A stretch of 64,000 nt of DNA. Origin: Lachnospiraceae bacterium UBA5899. Its GTDB lineage: Bacteria; Bacillota; Clostridia; Lachnospirales; Lachnospiraceae. This document shows, one piece after another, positions 26,990 to 36,649 of this stretch. The notes beneath the pieces are model-generated. The model made no database searches, was not told where the DNA came from, and saw only the letters and a program-made list of their open reading frames with translations. The stretch lies in NCBI GenBank assembly GCA_002432425.1, contig DJEL01000037.1, positions 12,127 to 76,126 on the forward strand. The letters run 5' to 3'. The translations under genes were made by a program, and so were the position numbers. How positions within the stretch are numbered: position 1 is the stretch's first letter; every line of letters starts with the position of its first letter.

Positions 26990-28093
26990 TTATTTTTCTT
27001 TTAGATACTTCTCAAATGAATACACAACCTCTTCCGCTTCTTCTCCCAGCAATCTAACTGCTGCAGCCACATACGCATAACAATCCAAATTAACCTTTCT
27101 CAGATAATTAATCCCTCTTGCACCTCTGAAATTCAGCTTATCATTCATGTATTCTTCCGTACTTTCAATAGCCACATATTCCGCATCAGCATAAAGACAA
27201 GCAGCAAGATACAGCACCTCACACGCAATATATGCTGCCAGTTCACCATTGAACCTTTCGCTGTAAATATGTCCACCTATTCTACGGATTCCATCAGCAA
27301 AATATGTATATTCCTCTTTATCAATACCACCTTTAGAGATAATGCAACAGCAACTGCTTATGGTATCCCGAAGAACCTCTTTTACACTATAGTCCATTCC
27401 TCTATACCCCAGCTCAGTTACTGCCACATCCCTATATACTTCACGCATCTCAGCATAATTTGTCATTTCTCTCGAAAGCGTATAACAATCATACAACTGC
27501 TTAATAATTTCAAGCTCTTTATCTATGCCAAATAAAATTCCTGTCGTATGCGGTGCAAAGGCAGTAAGTTTATCTCCCAGAATACTATTTATATTCGGAA
27601 TTCTAACCGTCAGATCTTCGCCTTCGGTTAAAAGTAAATCATTTTTTATAGGCTTCTCCAGAAGCGTCTGGTAATGATTCTCTTCAAACAAAATATCCAG
27701 CAATATAACCAGCGGTTTATCATTAATCGGAGAATCGTATGTAAATTCATAATGTCTTTTTTCAATATTATTTCTCCCCTTTCGAACATCCTCTTCCTGG
27801 CTTTTGAAAGGAAATATTTGACCGGCCTTCCGGATAAATGTCTCCACATCCGTTCCAGGTTCTACTATGATATCAATATCTGTTGACAATCTTCTTGGCT
27901 TTTCAAGTAAAAGCATCAAACAGGTTCCACCCTTAAATATAAAAGGCATTCCCACCTTTGATATTGCTTCCAGCAGGCCAAATGCATATACGGTCTTTTC
28001 TAATAAGGATGGATCATTTCCGCTTATCTTTTGTAATCTTTCAAAATTTTCTCTTGTAAAATTATCTTGTGTCAGCACCCATATATCCTCCAA
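26990..28093 (-). CDS. AbiEii/AbiGii-type nucleotidyltransferase toxin
   Basis: 367 residues. The N-terminal region has FKGGTCLMLLLEKPRRLSTDIDIIV (K54-G-G, R68-x-S-x-D72-x-D74), the nucleotidyltransferase signature of the AbiEii/AbiGii family, followed by a DILFEENHY strand and a TGIxFG segment (TTGILFGIDKELE). Known AbiE toxins are bacteriostatic nucleotidyltransferases linked to phage abortive infection and controlled by an AbiEi partner. The start is TTG and overlaps the upstream antitoxin-like gene by 32 bases, without its own clear SD, so translation is probably coupled. Confidence 0.87.
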   Translation of the reverse strand: MEDIWVLTQDNFTRENFERLQKISGNDPSLLEKTVYAFGLLEAISKVGMPFIFKGGTCLMLLLEKPRRLSTDIDIIVEPGTDVETFIRKAGQIFPFKSQEEDVRKGRNNIEKRHYEFTYDSPINDKPLVILLDILFEENHYQTLLEKPIKNDLLLTEGEDLTVRIPNINSILGDKLTAFAPHTTGILFGIDKELEIIKQLYDCYTLSREMTNYAEMREVYRDVAVTELGYRGMDYSVKEVLRDTISSCCCIISKGGIDKEEYTYFADGIRRIGGHIYSERFNGELAAYIACEVLYLAACLYADAEYVAIESTEEYMNDKLNFRGARGINYLRKVNLDCYAYVAAAVRLLGEEAEEVVYSFEKYLKEK

Positions 28094-28799
28094 TGTATTT
28101 TTTCACTTCATCTGACTTGCCTCGTCTGCTCGCATAACGCAAAAGCCTTGCGTAATCAATCAAATATGATTTATCAGCAAGATTATAGACTCCCTGTAAT
28201 TCACTTCTACTGTATAGATTCTTAAATGATTTCTCCGCCACAATATCTACCAGCAGTTGCTCAATACACATACTATGATACTCATCCGCACACCTTGGTG
28301 CTTCACTAATCAGATTAAGCATCACAATATTGTCACCGGTACAGTACGCATCCCATTCCTTTTCATTAGGCTTAAGCAAAATATTCCAGTCCGTCTCTTC
28401 CTGAAGATAACGAAAAACAAAATCGATAGCATCCTTCTCAACCAACACAAAAAAAATATTCCTGCCAATTAGATGATTTAAAAATTCATTCAACTGCACA
28501 CTTTCAAAGCACACAAAATTGACACAAGGAAATTTAGACTCTATTTTCTCACTTACCTCCTGGAACCGTTCATTCACCTGCGGTTTATATATATGCTTTC
28601 CTGCCGCACTGTTACTTTGAAGAACATACTTTCCTCGTTGTTTTCTGCATATAGTTCCATTATCAACCATTTCAGAAATGATCCATTTGAAAGAATTAAA
28701 TGTCAGCTCCGGTTTCTCCCTAACCAAAGCATCATATATCTGTTGTCTCGTATATTCTTTTTCCTTATTTAATTGGCAAATCACTTCTTCATACCACAT
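28062..28799 (-). CDS. AbiEi-like antitoxin / DUF6577-type regulator
   Basis: 245 residues. The N-terminal winged helix-turn-helix is plausible (TRQQIYDALVREKPELTFNSFKWIISEMVDNGTICRKQRGKYVL, about 17-61), and the rest resembles the DUF6577 / AbiEi-associated C-terminal domain (FVLVEKDAIDFVFRYL; MLNLISEAPRCADEY; EQLLVDIVAEK). It lies directly upstream of and overlapping the AbiEii-type gene, the standard antitoxin-first order. The promoter region has two identical 41-bp palindromes, as expected for an autorepressing antitoxin. The family name is given with moderate certainty. Confidence 0.8.
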   Translation of the reverse strand: MWYEEVICQLNKEKEYTRQQIYDALVREKPELTFNSFKWIISEMVDNGTICRKQRGKYVLQSNSAAGKHIYKPQVNERFQEVSEKIESKFPCVNFVCFESVQLNEFLNHLIGRNIFFVLVEKDAIDFVFRYLQEETDWNILLKPNEKEWDAYCTGDNIVMLNLISEAPRCADEYHSMCIEQLLVDIVAEKSFKNLYSRSELQGVYNLADKSYLIDYARLLRYASRRGKSDEVKKYIGGYMGADTR

Positions 28800-28811
28800 T
28801 TTATCGTCTCC

Positions 28812-28922
28812 ATATCTTTCGGCAATTTTTTATTATTTTGCCGTAAGATATAGTATACTTATATTTTCAGAAAATATCAATATATCTTTCGGCAATTTTT
28901 TATTATTTTGCCGTAAGATATA
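28812..28922. promoter_or_regulatory. AbiE-like operator pair: two identical 41-bp palindromes
   Basis: Copies at 28812-28852 and 28882-28922 are identical. Each is an inverted repeat with outer arms ATATCTT/AAGATAT and inner arms CGGCAA/TTGCCG around an AT-only loop, and they start 70 bases apart. Between them is a smaller palindrome (ATATTTT CAG AAAATAT, 28861-28877). The arrangement brackets the promoter exactly, and binding of a repressor dimer or tetramer is likely. Confidence 0.85.
28852..28880 (-). promoter_or_regulatory. Promoter of the AbiE-like operon
   Basis: TTGATA (28875-28880), 17 bases, TATACT (28852-28857). The -35 abuts one palindrome and the -10 touches the other, so bound repressor would exclude polymerase. 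Confidence 0.75.
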
Positions 28923-29043
28923 TCTCAAAATCTAATAATCATTTTCCGGTAAACTTATAATTTTCTCCTTAGGGAAATCAGCTACTCGATTGAGTCAACA
29001 GACTTTTAACAGGAATTCAGATGTAATAATTTTTAAAATATCT

Positions 29044-29070
29044 TGTGCCCACGGTTTTAGCGTGGGCACA
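29044..29070 (-). terminator. Probable terminator after the surface protein gene
   Basis: A perfect 10-bp GC-rich stem TGTGCCCACG/CGTGGGCACA (29044-29053 with 29061-29070), eight bases past the stop. The U-run after it is interrupted (AGATATTTT). Confidence 0.7.
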
Positions 29071-29077
29071 AGTACAG

Positions 29078-32000
29078 TTACTGCTTCTTCTTATTCTTTT
29101 TGTCCGAAATGGCAAGTGCTGCCAGTCCCATTCCCGAAACGGCAAACAGGATAAACCAAAGTGCCAGATTGCTGTTGTCTCCGGTACCCGGTGTGCCCGG
29201 GTCTGTGGGCGTCGGTTCGGGCGGTTGCGGAGAAGGAGGCGTTGTCGGTGTTACCGGCGGTGTCGTCGGATTGGACGGTGTCGTTGTCTTCTTCTCATAG
29301 GTGTTTTCAAAGGCAACCTTTGCGGAGGTGCCGTCATTTACCTGTATGGAAGCCTGGGAACCATCCACCTTGCCGGAAGCATCCACTTCGTACTGCACCT
29401 TCTTTAAGGTAAATCCGCCGATAGCATTTCTGGTTTCTTCAACCTGATATCCTCCCGGAGCGGCTTCCAGTTCCAGTGTCCAGATTTTGTTTGCGGTATC
29501 GTAGGTGAAATCAGACAACTTGTAAGTCTTGGAGGTACCGTCCGCTGTTTTGGTTACCTTAAAAGAAATGGCAGCTTCCGCTTTTGCTTTGTCCACATTT
29601 CCTAAAACCGTTTTGGTAATCACAATCTTACCGGTCTTCTTGGTATAGGTATTGGTAAAAGCAATCACAACATTTGCCCCATTGCTGATGGGTTCGCTGA
29701 CTGCAGTCTCACCGGTACCACTGGCGGCTGCTGTATAGGTAGTCGTTCTTGCGTATGCCTCATCTTCGCCGTTCAAAACTTCCGTTACCGTATAGGTCTT
29801 TCCTACGGTAAGTCCGCTTATTACATAGTGGTAAATACCGGAGCCCGGTGCGGTTTCCGTAAGGGCAGTTCCCGCTGCCGGGGAGCCTGTGATTTCGTTG
29901 CCGTCTTCATCGGTTATCTTAAAGGAAATCGTGTTCTTTACCTGCTCCCAGTTCAAATCGCCGGTAACTGTTTTGGTGATTTCCAGACCGCCCTGCAGTT
30001 TCGTATAGGTATTGGTAAAGCTTACTTTCTGCGTTGCGGCTCCTACTGTCACTTCCGGTTTTGCCGTGCCGTCATAGTCCTTTTCCGCGGTGGCGTTTAT
30101 CTGATATTTTGCGGTGCACTGATAGCCTGCCGATGCGGTAACGGTTTCGGTTACCGTGTATTTTCCGTAGGGTAAATCCTTCAGTGTCCAGGTATAAACG
30201 GCGCCCGTGCCGCTTCCCGTTACAGAATATCCTTCCGTGCCGGCTTTTGCTGCGCTTCGGATTTCCGCAAGGGTTTTCGTTCCCACTACGGTTCCCGCTT
30301 CGTTTTCCACGGTCAATGTTACGCTTTCAAAGTCGGTGGGAAGCTCGGTTCCTCCAAACTTCTTGGTTACTTCTATTTCGCCGGTCTTTGCCGTATACGT
30401 ATTGGTAAAGGCTACCACGCTGTTTGCTGTTTCACTGATAGGCGCACTTACCGCCGTCTCACCGGTTCCACTGGCGGCTGCTGTATAGGTAGTCGTTCTT
30501 GCGTATGCCTCATCTTCGCCGTTCAACACTTCCGTTACCGTGTAGGTCTTTCCTACGGTAAGTCCGCTTACTACATAGTGGTAAATACCGGAGCCCGGTG
30601 CGGTTTCCGTAAGGGCAGTTCCCGCTACCGGGGAGCCCGGAATTTCATTGCCGTCTTCATCGGTTATCTTAAAGGAAATGGTATTCTTTACCTGCTCCCA
30701 GTTTAAGTCACCATGCACTCTCTTAATGATTTCCAGACCGCCCTGCAGTTTCGTATAGGTATTGGTAAAGCTTACCTTCTGGGCTGCGGCTCCTACCGTC
30801 ACTTCCGGTTTTGCCGTGCCGCCATAGTCCTTTTCCGCGGTGGCGTTTATCCGGTACTTTGCGGTGCACTGATAGCCTGCCGATGCGGTAACGGTTTCGG
30901 TTACCGTGTATTTTCCATAGGGTAAATCCTTCAGTGTCCAGGTATAAACGGCACCCGTGCCGCTTCCCGTTACGGAATATCCTTCCGTGCCGGCTTCTGC
31001 TGCGCTTCGGATTTCCGCAAGGGTCTTCGTTCCCACTACGGTTCCCGCTTCGTTTTCCACGGTCAGTGTTACGCTTTCAAAGTCGGTGGGAAGCTCGGTT
31101 CCTCCGAACTTCTTGGTTACTTCTATTTCGCCGGTCTTTGCCGTATACGTATTGGTAAAGGCAACCACGCTGTTTGCTGTGTCACTGATGGGAGCGCTTA
31201 CTGCTGTCTCACCGGTTCCGTTGGTCTGGGCTGTATAAGTAGTAGTGCGGGTATATGCGGCATCCTCTCCGGTCAGCACTTCCGTTACCGTGTAGGTCTT
31301 TCCTACGGTAAGACCGCTTACTACATAATGGTAAATACCGGAGCCCGGTGCGGTTTCCGTAAAGTCTGCTCCTGCTACTGGTGAACCAGTAATCTCTGTA
31401 CCGTCTTCATCCGTTATCTTAAAAGAAATCGTGTTCTTTACCTGTTCCCAGTTCAAATCGCCGGTAACTGTTTTGGTGATTTCCAGACCGCCGGTCTTTT
31501 CTTCATAGGTATTGGTAAATGCCACCGTATTGTAGCTGTCTGTCAGCAGGATAATACCGGTTGCTTCCTGTCCCGTTTGGGCTGCCTTTACACCCACCTT
31601 ATAGGTTACGGTTTTCGGGGTCTTTCCTCCTGCCGCAATGGTTTCCGTTACCGTGTATTCTCCTGCTTCCAGCTGGTTGATAGTTGCCACATAAACACCG
31701 CCGTTTTCCGTCATATCGGCGCCGTTTACGGTAGCAATCACCAAATCGCCTTTTTTCACAGTAAAGGTAATATCATTTTTGACGTTATCCCAATCCTCGT
31801 TTTCCACGGTCTTGGTAATGTATAACACTGCTTCCAACTGGTTTTCATACTCCAGTACATTCTCGTCATTCACGAACTTTTCAATGGTAATGCCGGAAGG
31901 CAGAGTCACGGAATCGTCATCATCAATAATGAAATAATACGGGTCGGTTCTTCTGGCATAACCATCCTTCGCCTTGGTTTCATACAGGGCATAAATCCAG

Positions 32001-34939
32001 TCTTTTCTTAAATTTTCCACGGTAATGGTACCGTCGACACCGACTTCAATATTGTCTTTTATCAAAGCTCCGTCCACCATTTTGCCGGTATCCGCGTCAT
32101 AAGTTGCCCTTACAATCTTAAATACAGAACCCGCCAGTGCCGTATAGGTGCCGTTGTCCGTCCAGAATTTCTTAATGGTAACGGAACCGGTCTCGGAAAC
32201 CGTCTGGTGCTTCGGTGTATAGGCTACCTGATTATAGCTGGTTTCACCCTTGGTCTGCTTGGAAGAAAATCTGAATAACGAAAAGGTATTCTTGGAGTTT
32301 TCTTCGGTCAGGCTCTCATTTTTGCTGCTGTCCGTATAGGTCTTCAGATTTAACTTGGCAGAATAGGTAAGCTTCAGATGCTTGCCGTCGGGAACTACCA
32401 GAGTCATGCCCTTCTTATCGGAAGTAAAGAGTACCGTGTAATCCGTTCCCTTCGTCAGCGTCACCTCATTGCTGCCGTCAATTTCCTTTAATACAATGGT
32501 ATCCTCATTGTAGGTAAGCGCTGTACCCAGTGCATCCTGTGCCGTCAGTAGTTTGCCGGTAGAAGACAATGTCAGCGCATTGGGGTTAATGTCTATGGTA
32601 TACTGGATATCCGGTGCCGTATCCGCCGTATAAAGGGACTCTTTGCTTACTACATCCTTCGGTGTCAGGGCTGCCGTAGCGGTTGCCGTTCCCAGGGAAG
32701 TTTCTCCCTTTTTACCGGTTACACTGTTGGTGATGTTTTCAGTATTGCCCGCCATAATAAAGCTCTTTTCATCCGCAATGGATGCCGTATAGGAAATAAC
32801 CACCGTAGGCTTGTACCAGCTGGAAGCTGCCGAACCGGCTGCCACAGCCGCTACCATCTTGTCCGTTACGGTAAAGCTGAAATTCCTTGCATTGGCATCT
32901 GCCACATCCGATGCAGTTATGGATACGTCTCCCTGATTGGTGTCCTCATAATACTGGTATACATATACTAATTTTGCGGTTGCATCGTCATTGAACTTCA
33001 TCAAATCCGGCAGGGTATCCGTAAGGGTAATGGTCTCCCCCGTTGTAAGATTTGCAATTTCGGAAAGATCCACTCTGACTTCATAGGCAATGCTGTCCTT
33101 TGTTCCGTCCGGAGTTGCCTTCTTCGTTATCACAACGCCCTGCTTGTTCTCATCCTTCCAGGTAGCTTCCGCATCCTGGTTCTGGTTGCCTAAAACGGCA
33201 TCTGTATAAGTAAGATGTACTTTATTGGTAAATTCTGTCTGCTTTGTCCAATCAAAATCATCCGGGATTTTCGTGGTAAAGGTAAACGTAACCAGTTGTC
33301 CCTCATTTCTCTGCACAAAATCATCGGTCAGTCCCAGTTTATAACCCTGCCAGGAGCTTTCCCATGTTTTTACAATACTGCTGTCCACAATCACCAGACT
33401 GCCGTTATCATCCTGTGCTTTCGCAATAACGGCTCCGTTATAGCTTACAGAAGGCTGCACCACATGCTTGGTCGTTTCCTGCACAAAATCCGTAAGCTCC
33501 ACATTGGATACCCCGTTCGGAATATTCAGTGTAACATCCCATGTCAGAGTTCTCGTGGTTCTGTCAAAAGAAAGAAAGGATTTGCTTATCCAGTTGTCAG
33601 CGCCTGCCGTCTTGGTAGCGGATGCGCTGACATCCTTGTTTCCCACCTTGGCAGAAACGGTATTGCTGAAAGTATAACTGCCATTTTCCAGGCGCCGTTT
33701 GTAATCGTCCGTAACAGAGGTCGTGTATACAATGCTGTAAATTCCTTCCGCTTCTTCCGTAATGCCGCCCACCTGAACAGCCGCATTTAATCCGGTACCC
33801 GGTGTTTCCACGATACCGGTAATATAGTCTTCAATCGATTTTCCGGAATTCTTAAAATCTTCCAGATAATCGTTCAGCTTAATAGTTATCTTCCAGGTAA
33901 TCACACCGGTGGTTTCATCATAAGCGGTTGCGGTTTTGCTCATTTCAGGACCCTTTGCATCGGCATAAACCAGATTGCTCTCTTTTTCCTTATCGTTGTC
34001 CCGGTTGTCCTTATAGTCTGCTTTTATGATGTTGCCGAATTTTCCCATATTGGAAGTCTCCGTATAGATGGAATCATCTACTTCCATTTTATAGGAAATG
34101 GTAATGCTTTCACCGGCTGCCAGCACTGCTCCCTGCAGGGCGGCATTTAAATCCGCCATATTGCTGTAAGTAATTCCTTCCGTCACGCCCACATCGCTGC
34201 CGTTTACGGTTTTGATTTTCAGTTCGGAAAGACTGGTAAGTCCGGAGCCCGCAATATCCTCCAGTGTAATTCCCGAAACAATACCTTTATCGGCATACAG
34301 ATTGACCTCGAAGGTCTGGTACAGCTTTCCGTTCTCCAGTACGGCACCGGACGGTCTGCTTTTATAGACATTCAGTTCACTGACATCGGCATCCGCATAA
34401 TATTTTACATCCTTCTTGGCGGTTCCGATACCGAAAGGAATATCCTTGCCATTACTGTCCTTCTTGCTTGTTGCGGTTACCACACCGTCATAAGTGGAGC
34501 TGCCGGTCCGGTTCGTTCTTCCCAGGAATTCTTCATTGGTAAAAACATACGTTGCCACATCGTTTTCATCAATGGTGACCGTACCTACCGCTCCTAACTC
34601 CGAATCGTATACGGTAGCGGGCATTCCGGCTACCAGTTTCAGATTGGAAAGCATAGAGGACAAATCCACCTTATAAGTATCCACTGTTTTATCACTGTCA
34701 TCCAGGGACCAGTTACACAAAATCGAAACCTGGTCGCCTTCCTTGATTTCCGTTACATTTTCCAGCGGCTCGCCGTTTACGTTTACTTTCACCGTAAACG
34801 AGTCTACATTTACTTTTCCCTCTCCCGCCGCATAAACCTGCATCTGTCCTGTCGGTACAAGTGTCAGAAGCATTGTTACTGCCAGAAATGCAGCCATAAT
34901 ACGGTTCCGGATTTTGTACTTACCATTCAGAAGTTTCAT
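29078..34939 (-). CDS. Giant wall-anchored surface protein with Cna-B/DUF5979-type repeats
   Basis: 1953 residues. Signal peptide at 1-37 (hydrophobic MAAFLAVTMLLTLVPTG, cleavage near VYAA). Residues about 40-950 look like serial beta-sandwich adhesin domains of the isopeptide-forming fimbrial/SDR-like type. From about 960 come Cna-B-like (SpaA-type) domains, each ending FTNTY. Residues about 1150-1766 are an A-B-A-B-A array of near-identical domains. The C-terminus has a Pro/Thr spacer, a PGTGDNS sorting motif (an LPXTG variant), a hydrophobic helix and KKNKKKQ. It is probably a sortase-attached adhesin or pilus-like shaft. No sortase gene lies nearby. Confidence 0.9.
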   Translation of the reverse strand: MKLLNGKYKIRNRIMAAFLAVTMLLTLVPTGQMQVYAAGEGKVNVDSFTVKVNVNGEPLENVTEIKEGDQVSILCNWSLDDSDKTVDTYKVDLSSMLSNLKLVAGMPATVYDSELGAVGTVTIDENDVATYVFTNEEFLGRTNRTGSSTYDGVVTATSKKDSNGKDIPFGIGTAKKDVKYYADADVSELNVYKSRPSGAVLENGKLYQTFEVNLYADKGIVSGITLEDIAGSGLTSLSELKIKTVNGSDVGVTEGITYSNMADLNAALQGAVLAAGESITISYKMEVDDSIYTETSNMGKFGNIIKADYKDNRDNDKEKESNLVYADAKGPEMSKTATAYDETTGVITWKITIKLNDYLEDFKNSGKSIEDYITGIVETPGTGLNAAVQVGGITEEAEGIYSIVYTTSVTDDYKRRLENGSYTFSNTVSAKVGNKDVSASATKTAGADNWISKSFLSFDRTTRTLTWDVTLNIPNGVSNVELTDFVQETTKHVVQPSVSYNGAVIAKAQDDNGSLVIVDSSIVKTWESSWQGYKLGLTDDFVQRNEGQLVTFTFTTKIPDDFDWTKQTEFTNKVHLTYTDAVLGNQNQDAEATWKDENKQGVVITKKATPDGTKDSIAYEVRVDLSEIANLTTGETITLTDTLPDLMKFNDDATAKLVYVYQYYEDTNQGDVSITASDVADANARNFSFTVTDKMVAAVAAGSAASSWYKPTVVISYTASIADEKSFIMAGNTENITNSVTGKKGETSLGTATATAALTPKDVVSKESLYTADTAPDIQYTIDINPNALTLSSTGKLLTAQDALGTALTYNEDTIVLKEIDGSNEVTLTKGTDYTVLFTSDKKGMTLVVPDGKHLKLTYSAKLNLKTYTDSSKNESLTEENSKNTFSLFRFSSKQTKGETSYNQVAYTPKHQTVSETGSVTIKKFWTDNGTYTALAGSVFKIVRATYDADTGKMVDGALIKDNIEVGVDGTITVENLRKDWIYALYETKAKDGYARRTDPYYFIIDDDDSVTLPSGITIEKFVNDENVLEYENQLEAVLYITKTVENEDWDNVKNDITFTVKKGDLVIATVNGADMTENGGVYVATINQLEAGEYTVTETIAAGGKTPKTVTYKVGVKAAQTGQEATGIILLTDSYNTVAFTNTYEEKTGGLEITKTVTGDLNWEQVKNTISFKITDEDGTEITGSPVAGADFTETAPGSGIYHYVVSGLTVGKTYTVTEVLTGEDAAYTRTTTYTAQTNGTGETAVSAPISDTANSVVAFTNTYTAKTGEIEVTKKFGGTELPTDFESVTLTVENEAGTVVGTKTLAEIRSAAEAGTEGYSVTGSGTGAVYTWTLKDLPYGKYTVTETVTASAGYQCTAKYRINATAEKDYGGTAKPEVTVGAAAQKVSFTNTYTKLQGGLEIIKRVHGDLNWEQVKNTISFKITDEDGNEIPGSPVAGTALTETAPGSGIYHYVVSGLTVGKTYTVTEVLNGEDEAYARTTTYTAAASGTGETAVSAPISETANSVVAFTNTYTAKTGEIEVTKKFGGTELPTDFESVTLTVENEAGTVVGTKTLAEIRSAAKAGTEGYSVTGSGTGAVYTWTLKDLPYGKYTVTETVTASAGYQCTAKYQINATAEKDYDGTAKPEVTVGAATQKVSFTNTYTKLQGGLEITKTVTGDLNWEQVKNTISFKITDEDGNEITGSPAAGTALTETAPGSGIYHYVISGLTVGKTYTVTEVLNGEDEAYARTTTYTAAASGTGETAVSEPISNGANVVIAFTNTYTKKTGKIVITKTVLGNVDKAKAEAAISFKVTKTADGTSKTYKLSDFTYDTANKIWTLELEAAPGGYQVEETRNAIGGFTLKKVQYEVDASGKVDGSQASIQVNDGTSAKVAFENTYEKKTTTPSNPTTPPVTPTTPPSPQPPEPTPTDPGTPGTGDNSNLALWFILFAVSGMGLAALAISDKKNKKKQ
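29640..31490. repeat. Tandem 750-bp repeat within the surface protein gene
   Basis: The domain boundary encoding FTNTYTKLQGG recurs at about 29988 and 30738, and the FTNTYTAKTGEIE boundary at about 30381 and 31131, giving a period of 750 bases. Two full A-B units plus a third A domain are present. Identity between copies is high at DNA level, suggesting recent duplication or ongoing recombination. Confidence 0.85.
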
Positions 34940-35080
34940 AACGTTTCTCCCTCTCTTTATCCCTTTTTTACATAAAGAAATTTATACTTGTCATCATTAT
35001 ACCAAAAGCTTTGTCGAGGTCAATATGTTAAAAAGTCAAAAAAAAAATTTTACATAATTTACCTCTTTTGCAGCAAAAAA

Positions 35081-35103
35081 GACCGGCTGCACTGCAACCG
35101 GTC
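35081..35103 (-). terminator. Terminator after agcS
   Basis: The stem GACCGG(T)TGC/GCA(G)CCGGTC at 35081-35103, followed on the minus strand by six U residues. Confidence 0.88.
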
Positions 35104-35148
35104 CTTTTCTCGCTGTCTGCTTTCGACAGAATTTTTTATGTATTCGTA

Positions 35149-36588
35149 TTATTTTTTAGCCTTGGGCTTCTTATCCAGACTGTCGAAGTATAACTTCGTT
35201 TCTGCCACTACCACACCGTTTAAGGCAAGCAGGGCAATCAGATTCGGGAATGCCATAAGACCGTTTACAATATCCGCGATAGTCCATACTGCCTTAACCG
35301 TCATGTAAGGTCCGATAAATACACAAAGAATGTAAATCCAACGATAGATAAGAACCTTTTTCTTGTTGTGTTTGGTTAAATAATCCAGACATCTTTCACT
35401 GTAGTAATCCCATCCTAAAATGGTGGTAAATGCAAAGAAGATTAAGCATACCATCAGGACGAAGGAAGCTACCTGGTCGGGGAAAGGAAGACCTAACTGG
35501 AACGCCTTTGTGGTGATAGCCACTCCTTCCAGACCTTCAATGTTGTTTGCACCGGTAATTACGATAACCAGACCTGTCATGGTACAGATAATCAGGGTAT
35601 CGATAACCGTACCCAGCATGGAAATCAGACCCTGATGTGCGGGAGAATCGGTATGCGCCGCTGCTGCCGCAATGGGTGCGCTGCCGATACCGGATTCGTT
35701 GGAAAAGATACCTCTTGCAATACCGTTTCTCATGGAAAGCTTTACAACCGCAAAACCCGCTAAGCCCCCGGCAATCTGTCTCGCGCCGAATGCACTCTGT
35801 ACAATGGTCACGATTGCTGCGGGAATTTTTGTGATGTTACAGATTAAAATAATCAGTGCGGTTACCACATAAAGAATAGCCATGAACGGAACAATTACTT
35901 CCGCTACTTTGGAAATACGCTGCAGGCCGCCGATTAATACCATTGCAACCGCAATGGTTAAAATAATACCGGTAATAACAACCGCCCAGGAATACTCCAT
36001 ACCGAAGATGGTTACCATATGCTGGTTGTTCGGGTCAAAGAAGTTCTTTGCTGCACTGGTAATACCGTTAATCTGGGTAAAGGTACCGATACCGAACAGA
36101 CCAACCATAACGCCAAAAATAGCAAAAAGCTTTGCCAGCCATTTCCATTTTTCACCCATGCCTTTTTCAATATAGTAAAAAGGTCCGCCTACGATATGTC
36201 CGTCGTCCGCTACCTGGCGGTACTTTACTGCCAGAAGACATTCGGAATACTTGGTTGCCGTACCGACTAAAGCTGCCATCCACATCCAGAACAGTGCACC
36301 GGGGCCGCCTGCCGCAATAGCAGTCGCCACACCTACGATGTTTCCGGTACCGATGGTTGCGGAAAGCGCCGTACAAAGAGCTCCGAAACTGGATACTTCA
36401 CCGGTATCACCGCTTCTTTCGTTACGAACCAGGTTTTTAATTGCAAGTGGGAGTTTGGTAATCTGAATGCCCTTTAACCGGATGGTTAATAAAAGGCCTG
36501 TTGCAAGAATAAGGACAATCAGGGGAATACCCCATACAAAGTCGCTTATCGTGCCGAGAACGTTTGTGATGTTGTCAAGAATTTCCAT
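35149..36588 (-). CDS. agcS: Sodium:alanine/glycine symporter, AGCS family
   Basis: Na+-coupled amino acid importer. 479 residues from MEILDNITNVLGTISDFVWG, about eleven membrane helices. AGCS signatures: LSATIGTGNIVGVATAIAAGGPGALFWMW, FGIGTFTQINGIT, the FSNESGIGSAPIAAAAAHT motif, and FAFTTILGWDYYSERC. The chosen ATG at 36588 has an AAGGAGAAAGACA site; the longer frame upstream runs into the riboswitch. A glycine riboswitch directly controls it, so glycine is probably the physiological substrate or at least the signal. Confidence 0.95.
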   Translation of the reverse strand: MEILDNITNVLGTISDFVWGIPLIVLILATGLLLTIRLKGIQITKLPLAIKNLVRNERSGDTGEVSSFGALCTALSATIGTGNIVGVATAIAAGGPGALFWMWMAALVGTATKYSECLLAVKYRQVADDGHIVGGPFYYIEKGMGEKWKWLAKLFAIFGVMVGLFGIGTFTQINGITSAAKNFFDPNNQHMVTIFGMEYSWAVVITGIILTIAVAMVLIGGLQRISKVAEVIVPFMAILYVVTALIILICNITKIPAAIVTIVQSAFGARQIAGGLAGFAVVKLSMRNGIARGIFSNESGIGSAPIAAAAAHTDSPAHQGLISMLGTVIDTLIICTMTGLVIVITGANNIEGLEGVAITTKAFQLGLPFPDQVASFVLMVCLIFFAFTTILGWDYYSERCLDYLTKHNKKKVLIYRWIYILCVFIGPYMTVKAVWTIADIVNGLMAFPNLIALLALNGVVVAETKLYFDSLDKKPKAKK

Positions 36589-36595
36589 TGTCTTT

Positions 36596-36631
36596 CTCCT
36601 TAGAATAAAATATTTTTTATTCCCTAAAGAG
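36596..36631 (-). promoter_or_regulatory. Riboswitch expression platform: SD-sequestering hairpin
   Basis: The arms at 36596-36610 and 36615-36631 pair along 15 bases (with a GG bulge) around a 4-base loop. The 3' arm contains the AAGGAG Shine-Dalgarno sequence of agcS, paired with CTCTTT of the 5' arm. Folding would block translation. Confidence 0.65.
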
Positions 36632-36649
36632 TAGAACATGCACTTGTGA

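Noticed and set aside
28812..28922. The two 41-bp repeats as a CRISPR or terminator pair.
   Set aside because: There are only two copies, with a promoter rather than a spacer between them, and no U-tracts. An operator pair explains them better.
29100..31240. Several plus-strand open frames and strong repeats opposite the surface protein gene, some with repeated near-identical products.
   Set aside because: They are mirror frames of the repeated domains on the minus strand, lack ribosome binding sites, and the repeat period (750 bp) excludes a CRISPR array.
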